From NCBI GenBank assembly GCA_039026975.1, contig JBCCLI010000144.1, positions 1 to 14,716 on the forward strand: a stretch of DNA of 14,716 bases, read 5' to 3'. Both the position numbers and the translations under genes were made by a program. A model generated the notes under the pieces. The model was given only the letters and a program-made list of their open reading frames with translations, searched no databases and was not told the origin of the DNA. Shown here piece after piece: positions 6,761 to 14,124 of the stretch; positions within the stretch are counted from its first letter, which is position 1, and every line of letters begins with the position of its first letter. This DNA is from JBCBKZ01 sp039026975 (lineage in GTDB: Bacteria > Bacteroidota > Bacteroidia > J057).

Positions 6761-7864
6761 ATGGCTTTAAACAGAAGAGATTTCCTCAAAATCAGCTCCC
6801 TATCAGGATTATCCCTCTCATTGGGCGCTTTTCCTTCTCTAGCTTGCACAGCTAAGGCAGAAACTGATAAAAAAGGACTAGGCGTAGCCCTGGTGGGCCT
6901 GGGCTACTATAGCGGAGATCTATTGGCACCAGCACTTCAGCTGACAGAACACTGTTATCTGGCAGGTATAGTTACTGGTACCCCCGCCAAGATCCCTACA
7001 TGGCAAGAAAAGTATGGAATCAAGGACCAAAATGTGTACAACTATGAGAATATGCATACCATAGCTGATAATGATGAGATAGATGTAGTGTACATCGTAG
7101 TTCCTACCGGTCTCCATGCCAAGTATGCTAAAATAGCTGCTAATGCTGGTAAGCATGTGTGGTGTGAGAAACCTATGGCCATGAATATAATAGAGTGTCA
7201 GGATATCATAGATACCTGCAAAAAGAATGATGTGTACCTATCCGTAGGTTACAGGGTTCAGCATGAACCTAATACACGCACTATCATGGGCTATGCAAAG
7301 GATTTACCCTATGGGAATATCACGGAATTAAGTGCTATGGCAGGCTATAAGGGAGGCGTAGGAAGTGGTTGGAGATTTCAAAAAGAGTTAGGAGGTGGGG
7401 CCTTATATGATATGGGTGTGTACACTGTCAATGCGCTTAGGTATGGGAGTGGAATGGAACCACTAAGAGTTATCTCAGCTTCCCATAGTACCAATAGGCC
7501 TGAAGCTTTCAAGGAAGTAGATGAAACTACTGAATACAGACTGGAATTCCCTAATGGCGTTATGGCCTACGGAAAAACCAGTGTGGGAGAAACTTTTAAT
7601 CAGCTAAAAGTAACCTGCGAAAAGGGCTGGTATGAAATTTCCCCCATGCAATCTTATAGTGGAGTAGGTGGGAGAACCAGCGACGGTAAAAATCTGGATG
7701 TATACCTACCTAATCAACAAGCCAGGCAAATGGATGATGACGCCTTAGCCATCATGAACAAAACGGAAGTGATGGTAGGAGGGGAGGAAGGCCTGAAAGA
7801 TATTCGGATAGTAAATGCCATTAGAGAGGCAGCTGCTACTGAAAAGGTGGTAGACATCGTTTGA
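6761..7864 (+). CDS. Tat-exported GFO/IDH/MocA-family oxidoreductase
   Basis: This is a predicted NAD(P)-dependent sugar or polyol oxidoreductase of the glucose-fructose oxidoreductase type, 367 residues. Residues 1-29 hold a twin-arginine signal (NRRDFLK, then a hydrophobic stretch ending SLACTA), so the folded, cofactor-loaded enzyme is probably exported to the periplasm. The cysteine in LACTA could alternatively be lipidated. The Rossmann segment GVALVGLGYYSGDLLAPAL follows at about 41-60. The family motif E136-K137-P138 supplies the catalytic lysine, and GGGALYDMGVY at 211-221 supplies D217 and Y221. The C-terminal alpha/beta domain is complete. Close relatives oxidise or epimerise sugars, but the substrate cannot be read from the sequence. 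The gene appears monocistronic, starting about 160 bp from the divergent ffs promoter and ending with tandem stops TGA TAA. Confidence 0.92.
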   Translation: MALNRRDFLKISSLSGLSLSLGAFPSLACTAKAETDKKGLGVALVGLGYYSGDLLAPALQLTEHCYLAGIVTGTPAKIPTWQEKYGIKDQNVYNYENMHTIADNDEIDVVYIVVPTGLHAKYAKIAANAGKHVWCEKPMAMNIIECQDIIDTCKKNDVYLSVGYRVQHEPNTRTIMGYAKDLPYGNITELSAMAGYKGGVGSGWRFQKELGGGALYDMGVYTVNALRYGSGMEPLRVISASHSTNRPEAFKEVDETTEYRLEFPNGVMAYGKTSVGETFNQLKVTCEKGWYEISPMQSYSGVGGRTSDGKNLDVYLPNQQARQMDDDALAIMNKTEVMVGGEEGLKDIRIVNAIREAAATEKVVDIV

Positions 7865-7982
7865 TAATGCTGTCTCAAAGTTAGCTTGGGGCTTAGTAAA
7901 TAGTCATATTAAAACAGCCCATAACCTTTAGGTGTGGTCCTTTCTGGATCATTCTTTTAAATAATGGTGCATCTACATAATC

Positions 7983-8065
7983 GAACCATTTCAAGGTTCT
8001 GATTCATCTCGAAGAGATTCCACTATTAGTAGCGCTATCAGCATAAAGAACTGACCCCGAAGGTC
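7983..8065. repeat. Array of four short palindromes in the oxidoreductase-SDR gap
   Basis: Four palindromes follow one another: GAACC-atttcaa-GGTTC (7983-7999), ATCTC-gaa-GAGAT (8006-8018), TAGCGCTA (8030-8037) and GACC-ccgaa-GGTC (8053-8065). Their centres are 21, 21.5 and 25.5 bp apart. The sequences differ from the element at 3730-3971, but the design is similar: short stems at roughly two-turn spacing in a non-coding gap. The rest of the 327-bp gap (7865-8191) shows no gene, only this array and the hairpin at 8143-8168. Confidence 0.5.
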
Positions 8066-8142
8066 GTCATACATAGAGTAATCTTGTTGATCGTTTATTA
8101 ATGATCACTTAACTAAATCCCAAGTTAATATGATAAACTCTG

Positions 8143-8168
8143 GAGCCCACTGTTTACCTAGTGGGCTC
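8143..8168. terminator. Bidirectional terminator-like hairpin between convergent genes
   Basis: GAGCCCACT (8143-8151) pairs perfectly with AGTGGGCTC (8160-8168) around an 8-nt loop. It lies 24 bp past the end of the SDR gene (minus) and downstream of the oxidoreductase gene (plus), the expected place for a shared terminator. The flanking T-tracts are weak (TATATTT on the plus side, GTTTAT on the minus side). Confidence 0.55.
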
Positions 8169-8191
8169 ACTATATTTCTGGCTGTTTTCCC

Positions 8192-9004
8192 TTACAACTT
8201 CAACATCCTCTTCATCAATCCCTGGACGGCATTGGTTCCAAACCAGTCTTTAACTGTGATCATAAGCTTGGCATCATTTCCATACACAAAGCGCATTTTC
8301 TTGCCTGGGTGAGTAGCTGCCTGATAAATGACTTTGGCACAGCCCTCCGCAGTACCTCCTATTAGGTCAGGGTTATCAAAGGCTTTCATGAGACTGGTGG
8401 TAATACGCTCATAGTCAGGATTCTGGTGCTCCACCACATCTAAGGATCTACCGGAAAAGTCCGTTTTCACTCCTCCTGGTTCTACCAACCTGGCCTTAAT
8501 CCCTATAGGGTTCAGCTCAAAATTCAGCGTCTCTGTGATTCCTTCTACAGCGAACTTGGTTCCGTGATACATAGAGCCTAGGGGCGTTCCCAGTTTACCC
8601 CCTACAGAACTGATGTTGATGATAACGCCTGATTTTTGGGAACGCATGCTGGGGAGTACTTCCTTTATAACATCTATCAACCCAAACACATTTACATCAA
8701 ACTGCCTTCTGATTTTTTCATCTTCTATTTCTTCCATAGGCCCCCAAAGGCCATATCCAGCATTATTTACTAATACATCTATGTTTCCGAAAGTATCCAG
8801 GGTTTCCTGAACAGCTAATTGGATACTGCTTTTATCCTGGACGTCCAGGGCTATTTTTTTAAGAGACTGTGTTTCCTGTAAGTCTGTTACGTTTTGAGGT
8901 TTCCGCATAGTGGCTGCTACTTTCCATCCGTTCTCGGTAAAATATTTTGCCGCTGCTTTTCCAATTCCACTACTGGCGCCTGTAATTAATACTGTTTTTG
9001 ACAT
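8192..9004 (-). CDS. Classical short-chain dehydrogenase/reductase (SDR)
   Basis: This 270-residue protein is a classical SDR: a soluble NAD(P)-dependent oxidoreductase acting on an unknown alcohol or carbonyl substrate. The nucleotide-binding TGASSGIG is at 8-15, the structural NNAG at 80-83, and the catalytic serine S133 in INISSVGG. Y146 and K150 lie in YHGTK. The sequence PGGVKTDF follows in the substrate-lid region. R34 just after the second strand (ATMRKP) suggests NADP(H) preference, which is inference. The ATG at 9004 gives a normal length for the family. The gene is alone on the minus strand and ends 24 bp before a terminator-like hairpin. Two operator-like sites of TetR style lie just upstream, so it is probably under a repressor that is not encoded here. 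Confidence 0.93.
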   Translation of the reverse strand: MSKTVLITGASSGIGKAAAKYFTENGWKVAATMRKPQNVTDLQETQSLKKIALDVQDKSSIQLAVQETLDTFGNIDVLVNNAGYGLWGPMEEIEDEKIRRQFDVNVFGLIDVIKEVLPSMRSQKSGVIINISSVGGKLGTPLGSMYHGTKFAVEGITETLNFELNPIGIKARLVEPGGVKTDFSGRSLDVVEHQNPDYERITTSLMKAFDNPDLIGGTAEGCAKVIYQAATHPGKKMRFVYGNDAKLMITVKDWFGTNAVQGLMKRMLKL

Positions 9005-9012
9005 GAGTGAAT

Positions 9013-9067
9013 GTTTGTGATTACTTACTTTTTATGAAGATAAAAAAATATGTGAGTGATCACTTAC
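9013..9067 (-). promoter_or_regulatory. Two related operator-like sites upstream of the SDR gene
   Basis: GTGAGTGATCACTTAC (9052-9067) is palindromic at 14 of 16 positions with a perfect 10-bp core, AGTGATCACT. A second site, GTTTGTGATTACTTAC (9013-9028), matches it at 13 of 16 positions. The centres are 39 bp apart, and the proximal site ends 8 bp before the ATG. Between them on the minus strand is TATTTTTT, a 7-of-8 match to the -7 box. This layout fits repression by a dimeric TetR-family protein. The regulator class is inference. Confidence 0.55.
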
Positions 9068-9198
9068 AAAAGGAAAAATTTTTTCTCAGAGGTTGCGCTT
9101 TTTCCTGTTTTCTACGTTCATCACCACTTTTTTGTCTTTCATCAATAATTATTGAAACCCCTCCTCATTCTCCCATTCTTGGGTGAAAACAACCTCAT

Positions 9199-10398
9199 AT
9201 GGAAAGAAGATACGACATTGACTGGTTAAGGGTGATCGCTATCATCCTGGTATTGTACTTTCATGTAGCTATGATCTTTACTGCCGAATGGGATTTTCAC
9301 ATTAAAAATCCGGAGACAAGTAACCTTTGGTTAGAGTTTAACTTCTGGTTATCCAGGTTCAGAATGCCTTTACTATTCTTCATCTCAGGTGCTGGGAGCT
9401 TCTTTGCCCTGAGAAAGCGTTCCGGGAAGCAGTTCGTTTATGAAAGAGCCATCAGGCTTCTGATCCCCTTAATATTTTCCATGTTCATCATTGTACCTCC
9501 CCAGCTGTACTTTGAAAGACTCATGGATGCCGACTTTACGGGTAGTTTTGGTGCCTTTTACCTGACCAAGGTTCTCCAATTTATGCCTTATCCGGAAGGT
9601 AATTTCAGCTGGCATCATATGTGGTTTGTGCTGTATCTCTTCTGGTACTCTGTTTTGGCGGCTCCCCTGTTTCTTTTTCTTAGATCTAAGAAGGGATCTC
9701 AGCTGATGGAGAAGCTGGCTTTTATGGAAAAAGGTTCTTGGATATATCTCATAGCTTTACCCACTGTTCTGATATACATGTCATGGACTATCAGGTTTGA
9801 CCGTACTAATGACTTGATACATGATTTTGGGTGGTTTCCTTACTGGATGAGCTTCTTTGTGATGGGATATTTTGTGGCCTTACGTGAAGGTTTCTGGGAC
9901 AGCTTAGCCAGGAATGCAAGGACTTCCTTAGGATGGGCTATTCTCCTCATAGTAGTCATTAATATGGTCAGGTGGAATAGATGGGAACCTTGGGTAATAT
10001 ATGGAAAGGAATGGACCTCACATGGATGGGCAATCTTATACAGGTCTTTATATCCCATGCTAGGCTGGGCGTGGTTATTAGCAGCACTTGGATACGGAAG
10101 AAAGTACCTGAACAGACCGCACCCCATTCTCACTTATGCTAATCGGGGAATCTATCCTTTTTATATTCTCCACCAGACAGTGCTAATCATCTTGGGCTAC
10201 TATGTCATACAGGTAGAGGAATCTATTCTGGCTAAATATCTGTTTGTCAGTACCATCACATTCTTTCTGTGTATAGCCATCTATGAATATCTGATCAGGC
10301 CCTTTGCTCTTATGAGATTCTTATTCGGCGTAAAATCTGTTAAATTACCTAAGAAGAAGGTAGTTCCTGCAGAAAAGGCCCAACTTCAGATAGCATGA
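9199..10398 (+). CDS. Membrane acyltransferase, acyltransferase-3 family, OpgC/MdoC-like
   Basis: This 399-residue integral inner-membrane protein belongs to the family that transfers acyl groups (acetyl, succinyl) to surface or periplasmic glycans. The N-terminus RYDIDWLRVIAIILVLYFHVAMIF holds the family's conserved R11 and H22 in the first membrane helix. FRMPLLFFISGAGSFFALRKR and the YERAIRLLIPLIFSMFIIVPPQLYFERL stretch resemble OpgC, which succinylates osmoregulated periplasmic glucans. About ten hydrophobic segments can be counted. The C-terminus is short and basic (KLPKKKVVPAEKAQLQIA). The stop overlaps the start of the histidine kinase gene (ATGA), so the enzyme and its likely sensor are translationally coupled. 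The acyl donor and acceptor are unknown. Confidence 0.88.
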   Translation: MERRYDIDWLRVIAIILVLYFHVAMIFTAEWDFHIKNPETSNLWLEFNFWLSRFRMPLLFFISGAGSFFALRKRSGKQFVYERAIRLLIPLIFSMFIIVPPQLYFERLMDADFTGSFGAFYLTKVLQFMPYPEGNFSWHHMWFVLYLFWYSVLAAPLFLFLRSKKGSQLMEKLAFMEKGSWIYLIALPTVLIYMSWTIRFDRTNDLIHDFGWFPYWMSFFVMGYFVALREGFWDSLARNARTSLGWAILLIVVINMVRWNRWEPWVIYGKEWTSHGWAILYRSLYPMLGWAWLLAALGYGRKYLNRPHPILTYANRGIYPFYILHQTVLIILGYYVIQVEESILAKYLFVSTITFFLCIAIYEYLIRPFALMRFLFGVKSVKLPKKKVVPAEKAQLQIA

Positions 10399-11423
10399 AA
10401 AGATACCTCAGATATTTGATTCCTGGATTATATGGACTGCTGATCTACTTCTCCATCAGAGTGATTACAGATACAGCTACTAACAGTCCTTTCTGGAATC
10501 GGTCGTGGGTCCTTAATTTCTTTGAAATAGCCTGCTCTTTCATCTCAGGCTATTTATACTGGTATATTTACCAGCGGATAGTAAAAAGGCACTTTACTCC
10601 TCTACCTAAGAGCATTTCTGCTCTTTATATCCTGAGAGAAATAGGCATATTAGCACTTGTAAATGTGATCATGGTAAATGGTACTATCACTTTTATGGCT
10701 TCTATTTCTCATGATGGACTTTCATTACATGACTTTGCTATTATCAACATAGTCCCCGGCTTGTATAACCTTTTATTTGCCATAGTTCTTAGGGGGAAAA
10801 CGTATTTGGATGCCTATGTCCAGAACCAGCTGCTGGTAGAAAAGCTGGAGAATGACAAGTTGAACACAGAACTGGGCTTTCTCAAAGATCAATTTCATCC
10901 CCACTTTCTGTTCAACGCCTTAAATACTGTCTACTTTCAGATGGATGAGTCAAGACAGGAAGCCAAACAAACTTTGGAGCAGCTATCTGATCTTCTCCGT
11001 TACCAGTTATATGAAGAGCAAGAACATTTCAGTGAAGTGGGTCGGGAAATCTGCTTGTTAGAAAAATACATAGCCTTACAAAAACAAAGAATTCCCCTAG
11101 AAACCCGCTTAACTTTTGAGCATGATGACTTTCAGGAAGAGAGAATACATCCCTTATTACTGATCCCCTTTGTGGAGAATGCCTTTAAATATGTAGATGG
11201 AGAGAACCCCTTTATTCATATCTCCCTCAAGAAAGAGGTAGAAGACCTGAAGTTTGAAGTCAGTAATTCCATGCTGGAAATTCCTATGCCTGACTCACGT
11301 AAGGGCATAGGACTGGCTAACCTCAGGAGAAGGCTGGACCTGCTATATCAGGATACGTATAACCTCCATACTACCCAGCAAAAACAAGTATTCACCGCAA
11401 GCTTAAGTGTTCCCCTTTCATGA
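10395..11423 (+). CDS. LytS/YehU-type sensor histidine kinase
   Basis: This membrane sensor kinase (342 residues) probably phosphorylates the LytTR regulator encoded next to it. Residues about 1-135 contain four hydrophobic segments with short connecting loops and no recognisable extracytoplasmic ligand domain, so the stimulus may be sensed in the membrane. A coiled-coil-like stretch (LLVEKLENDKLNTELGFLKDQF) leads to the phosphoacceptor motif HPHFLFNALN, with H170 as the likely phosphorylated histidine. The ATPase domain has the N-box PFVENAFKY (N262) and the G-box KGIGLANLRRRL (303-314). The domain is the short form typical of the LytS-like family. The gene overlaps its neighbours by ATGA at both ends, which indicates one operon with fixed stoichiometry. 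Confidence 0.93.
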   Translation: MKRYLRYLIPGLYGLLIYFSIRVITDTATNSPFWNRSWVLNFFEIACSFISGYLYWYIYQRIVKRHFTPLPKSISALYILREIGILALVNVIMVNGTITFMASISHDGLSLHDFAIINIVPGLYNLLFAIVLRGKTYLDAYVQNQLLVEKLENDKLNTELGFLKDQFHPHFLFNALNTVYFQMDESRQEAKQTLEQLSDLLRYQLYEEQEHFSEVGREICLLEKYIALQKQRIPLETRLTFEHDDFQEERIHPLLLIPFVENAFKYVDGENPFIHISLKKEVEDLKFEVSNSMLEIPMPDSRKGIGLANLRRRLDLLYQDTYNLHTTQQKQVFTASLSVPLS

Positions 11424-12112
11424 AGATCCGTTGTGCCATAGTGGATGATGAGCCCTTTGCTGTTAAGGGCCTTCAAAAGTATGTGGACCAGATTTCCTTT
11501 CTGTCCCTGGAAACTACCTGTAGGACAGCTTTAGAACTGTCTGAATACCTGCAGATGCATGAGGTAGACTTGGTATTTCTAGATATACAGATGCCTTATC
11601 TGACTGGGGTAGAATGGGTAAAAAGTATGAAGGCACCTCCTAAGGTGGTGTTTACTACTGCCTATGCGGAGTATGCCATTGAAGGGTATGAGCTGGATGT
11701 GATGGATTATTTACTGAAACCGATTTCCTTTGACCGTTTTTATAAAGCAGCCCAAAAAGCCCATGAATATTTTTATGCTTCTGAGATAGAGAAACCTGAA
11801 TACTGCTTTCTAAAGGTGGAGAGGAGGCTGGAAAAAGTCCTGTTCTCAGATATCCTTTTTTTGGAAGCTATGCAGAACTATGTGAAGGTCTACCTAACAG
11901 ATAGGGCTTTGCTGATTCATATGCCGCTTAAAAAAATGGCGGAGCTTCTTCCTCCCGCAGATTTTCTCCAAGTACATAAATCCTTCTGGGTAGCTAAAGA
12001 TCACGTTTCCGCTATTGAGGGCCAACAGCTATTTATAGGGACCTACACAGTACCTATAGGGAGGACGCTGAAAGAGAAGGTATTACAGGAACTATTCTCG
12101 GATAAGGGTTAA
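11420..12112 (+). CDS. LytTR-family response regulator
   Basis: This 230-residue cytoplasmic regulator has an N-terminal receiver domain and a C-terminal LytTR DNA-binding domain. The receiver carries the acidic pair D9-D10, the phosphoacceptor D55 (VFLDIQMP), T80 and K100 in LLKP, so every key residue is present. The LytTR domain runs from about 133 to 228 and includes FLEAMQNYVKVYL, the signature FLQVHKSFWVAKDHVSAIEG, and IPIGR-like VPIGRTLKEKV. Such domains usually bind direct repeats upstream of target genes, and none was located with confidence here. Its ATG overlaps the kinase stop. It likely controls the acyltransferase operon itself or other envelope genes, which is inference. The 128-bp gap to the converging dioxygenase gene shows no clear terminator. 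Confidence 0.93.
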   Translation: MKIRCAIVDDEPFAVKGLQKYVDQISFLSLETTCRTALELSEYLQMHEVDLVFLDIQMPYLTGVEWVKSMKAPPKVVFTTAYAEYAIEGYELDVMDYLLKPISFDRFYKAAQKAHEYFYASEIEKPEYCFLKVERRLEKVLFSDILFLEAMQNYVKVYLTDRALLIHMPLKKMAELLPPADFLQVHKSFWVAKDHVSAIEGQQLFIGTYTVPIGRTLKEKVLQELFSDKG

Positions 12113-12240
12113 TATTCTCTGTATGGGAGAAGGCTTTATATTGAGAAATCAGCCACAGATTTCCAGATTAAAAACGGATAGTTTCATCTATTCAAATCCT
12201 GAAAATTAGTGGCCCATGTTTCTCGTATTATGAAGGCTGG

Positions 12241-13197
12241 CTAGGCGTCCCATTTGGTTAATCCCAGTAGTTTTTCTCCTAATGCTGTGAGGGTAGCGGT
12301 TTCAGCATGCTTTTTTTCCCATTCTCTGGGATCTCCTGGGAAAGCATATCCCTCAGGAGCTATTCTGTTTTTCCAGGAATTGATTCTCCACTGTCTAAGC
12401 TCTTCATTCTCCTCTTCTGCAGGCGTCATGGCTATGTACTGTGCGAGTCTGGGCCTGCCAGAATGATTGGGGCGTATGCCATGTGCCAGATGGCTATTGA
12501 AAATGAGGAGGTCTCCCTTTTTCATATTTACCTTGACTATCTCTAAACCGCTAGTGTCAGGCATAAAGGGATTTCTATCAGCGGGCTGGGTCTTAACCCA
12601 CTCATCAAAGTTTCTGAAAAGCTCAGGTATACACTGGAAGCCTCCGCATTCATCATCTGTATCAGAGAGTGCTAATACGCCTTGCACGTTTACAGGCTTA
12701 GGGTCCAGGCTAGTGTCTATATCCCAGTGGATAAAGCCTTTATACTCATGACCCGGACGAATGGGAAAATTCAGGTTAGCTCTATCAATGGTGACCCACA
12801 GCTTATCTGTTCCCCAAATGTCCTGAAAAGCCCGGTAGATCTTGGGGTACTGGCGGTTATCCCACATTCTTTGATGGTTATACATTTCCACCATACCGGT
12901 ATTTTTCAGCTCCGTCATACGGATTTCTCTCCTGGGGGCTCTGTACCAGCTTTTTGTATCTGTGGGGTCTTTTTCTTCAAATTTCCAAAGCAGGTCAGCC
13001 ATAGCTTCAACATTTTCAGCAGGCACGGCATTCTCAATGATTACATATCCATTATACTTCCAGAAGGCCCATTGTTCTTCTGTGAGTTCATGAAGGGGCT
13101 CATGTTGGGGGCGTTCATTCAGTTTGATGGTACTGATGTAATTAACCGTAGCATTTCCGGGCTGCTCTTTGGTTTCCAGTTTTGCTTTATTCATCAT
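12241..13197 (-). CDS. Fe(II)/2-oxoglutarate-dependent dioxygenase, PhyH (phytanoyl-CoA dioxygenase) family
   Basis: The predicted enzyme (318 residues) hydroxylates an unknown small molecule using Fe(II), oxygen and 2-oxoglutarate. The iron-binding facial triad is visible: H157 and D159 in FIHWDID, and H239 in SHLAHGIRPN. R250 (RPRLAQY), eleven residues after H239, is the likely 2-oxoglutarate anchor, a spacing that matches PhyH. The N-terminal segment ELTEEQWAFWKYNGYVIIENAV (38-58) is the usual PhyH entry strand, and LALSDTDDECGGFQCIPE is the family's core loop. The enzyme has no signal peptide. I kept the first of two adjacent ATGs (13197 and 13194). The gene diverges from the DeoR regulator, and TCGTA repeats begin 17 bp upstream of its start, so that regulator probably controls it. 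Confidence 0.9.
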   Translation of the reverse strand: MMNKAKLETKEQPGNATVNYISTIKLNERPQHEPLHELTEEQWAFWKYNGYVIIENAVPAENVEAMADLLWKFEEKDPTDTKSWYRAPRREIRMTELKNTGMVEMYNHQRMWDNRQYPKIYRAFQDIWGTDKLWVTIDRANLNFPIRPGHEYKGFIHWDIDTSLDPKPVNVQGVLALSDTDDECGGFQCIPELFRNFDEWVKTQPADRNPFMPDTSGLEIVKVNMKKGDLLIFNSHLAHGIRPNHSGRPRLAQYIAMTPAEEENEELRQWRINSWKNRIAPEGYAFPGDPREWEKKHAETATLTALGEKLLGLTKWDA

Positions 13198-13211
13198 TAT
13201 GTTGTTATAGG

Positions 13212-13300
13212 TTATCGTAATATTTCGTAGATATATTCTCTAATATATTACGATTATTTGATGATTTCAATTAAAATCGTAAATTATCGTAATAAATCGC
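13212..13300. promoter_or_regulatory. Decamer-phased operator array in the dioxygenase-deoR divergent promoter region
   Basis: TCGTA occurs at 13215, 13225, 13277 and 13287, with a partial copy (TCG) at 13297. Neighbours within each cluster are exactly 10 bp apart. TTATCGTAATA occurs identically at 13212-13222 and 13284-13294. ATCGTAATAT (13214-13223) also has an exact inverted copy at 13245-13254. DeoR-family repressors often bind direct repeats of about one helical turn. The right cluster reaches to within a few bases of the regulator's ATG, which suggests autorepression, and the left cluster lies close to the dioxygenase start. Confidence 0.75.
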
Positions 13301-13304
13301 ATGT

Positions 13305-14054
13305 ATGCTCAGAGAAGAAAGACTTAAGAAGATCCTCACTAAACTGGAGCAGGATAGCAGGGTATCCTCTACAGATCTCATGCATGAATTCCAAGTATCA
13401 GAAGGGACTATTAGGCGGGACTTAAATGAGCTGGAAGGGAAGGGCTTACTTCAGAAAGTACACGGTGGAGCTATTCCCAGGCCGGAAGCCCCTAGTTCTC
13501 TTGACGGGAGAATGGCCTTTGCCTCTGATAAGAAAGCCCTATTGGCGAGAAAAGCCATTCCGCTTCTCCAGGAAGGGCAGCTCATCCTAATAGATGGTGG
13601 ATCTACTAACTGGCACATTGCCAGGCAAATCCCCAGGAATCTCCCTTTAACGGTTTTTACTAATAGTGTCTTAGTAGTACAAGAACTGCTGGACTACCCA
13701 TTAATAGATCTCCATTTTTTGGGGGGAAGGGTTTTCAAGTCCTCTCAGGTAACCTTAGGAGCAGAAGTGATAGAAGCCTTGAATCAGATTCACCCAGATC
13801 TGTGTTTTGTAGGGATAAGGAGTATTCATCCAAAACTGGGGGTTAGTACCCTTAACAGAGAGGAAGCCTTAGTGAAAAAAAGAATGGTAGAAAGGAGTAG
13901 TCAGTCAGTAGTCTTAGCCACAGCAGATAAGTTACATACAGTAGATCATTTTACTATTTGCTCTGTGAACGAGCTGGATCTGATCTTAGTAGAAGATGAG
14001 GTGGATAAGGAACTTTTACGCCCCTTCCATCAGCAGGGTATCCGACTGGCATAA
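13305..14054 (+). CDS. DeoR-family transcriptional regulator
   Basis: This 249-residue repressor-type regulator has an N-terminal winged helix-turn-helix with the DeoR signature (LMHEFQVSEGTIRRDLNELEGKGLLQKVHGGA, residues 25-56). Its C-terminal sensor domain is related to ribose-5-phosphate isomerase-like folds. The sensor contains LILIDGGSTNWHIARQIP (93-110), FTNSVLVVQELL and SVVLATADKL, which form the pocket that usually binds a phosphorylated sugar or related metabolite. The effector is unknown. An ATG four bases upstream (13301) is out of frame and soon stops, so 13305 is the start. There is no Shine-Dalgarno sequence. The array of TCGTA repeats ends directly before the start codon and is its likely operator. 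The divergent PhyH-family dioxygenase gene is the obvious target. Confidence 0.93.
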   Translation: MLREERLKKILTKLEQDSRVSSTDLMHEFQVSEGTIRRDLNELEGKGLLQKVHGGAIPRPEAPSSLDGRMAFASDKKALLARKAIPLLQEGQLILIDGGSTNWHIARQIPRNLPLTVFTNSVLVVQELLDYPLIDLHFLGGRVFKSSQVTLGAEVIEALNQIHPDLCFVGIRSIHPKLGVSTLNREEALVKKRMVERSSQSVVLATADKLHTVDHFTICSVNELDLILVEDEVDKELLRPFHQQGIRLA

Positions 14055-14124
14055 GCCTGTAAGCGCAAGAATCAGCTTGAGAAAACAGCCTCTTTACCGG
14101 ATTTTTATCCCATAAAATAACGGT

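Noticed and set aside
8130..8312. Plus-strand frame of 60 codons in the gap and the SDR 3' end
   Set aside because: It runs through the terminator-like hairpin and antisense to the SDR gene, with no support.
3638..9180. Shared 11-13-mer ATGGGAGAAT(GAG) at 3638, 5290 and, reversed, near 9165
   Set aside because: Short matches of this length are expected a few times by chance in a window this size, and the surroundings differ.
12254..13230. Several plus-strand open frames antisense to the dioxygenase gene
   Set aside because: They overlap a well-supported enzyme with an intact active site and show no protein features of their own.
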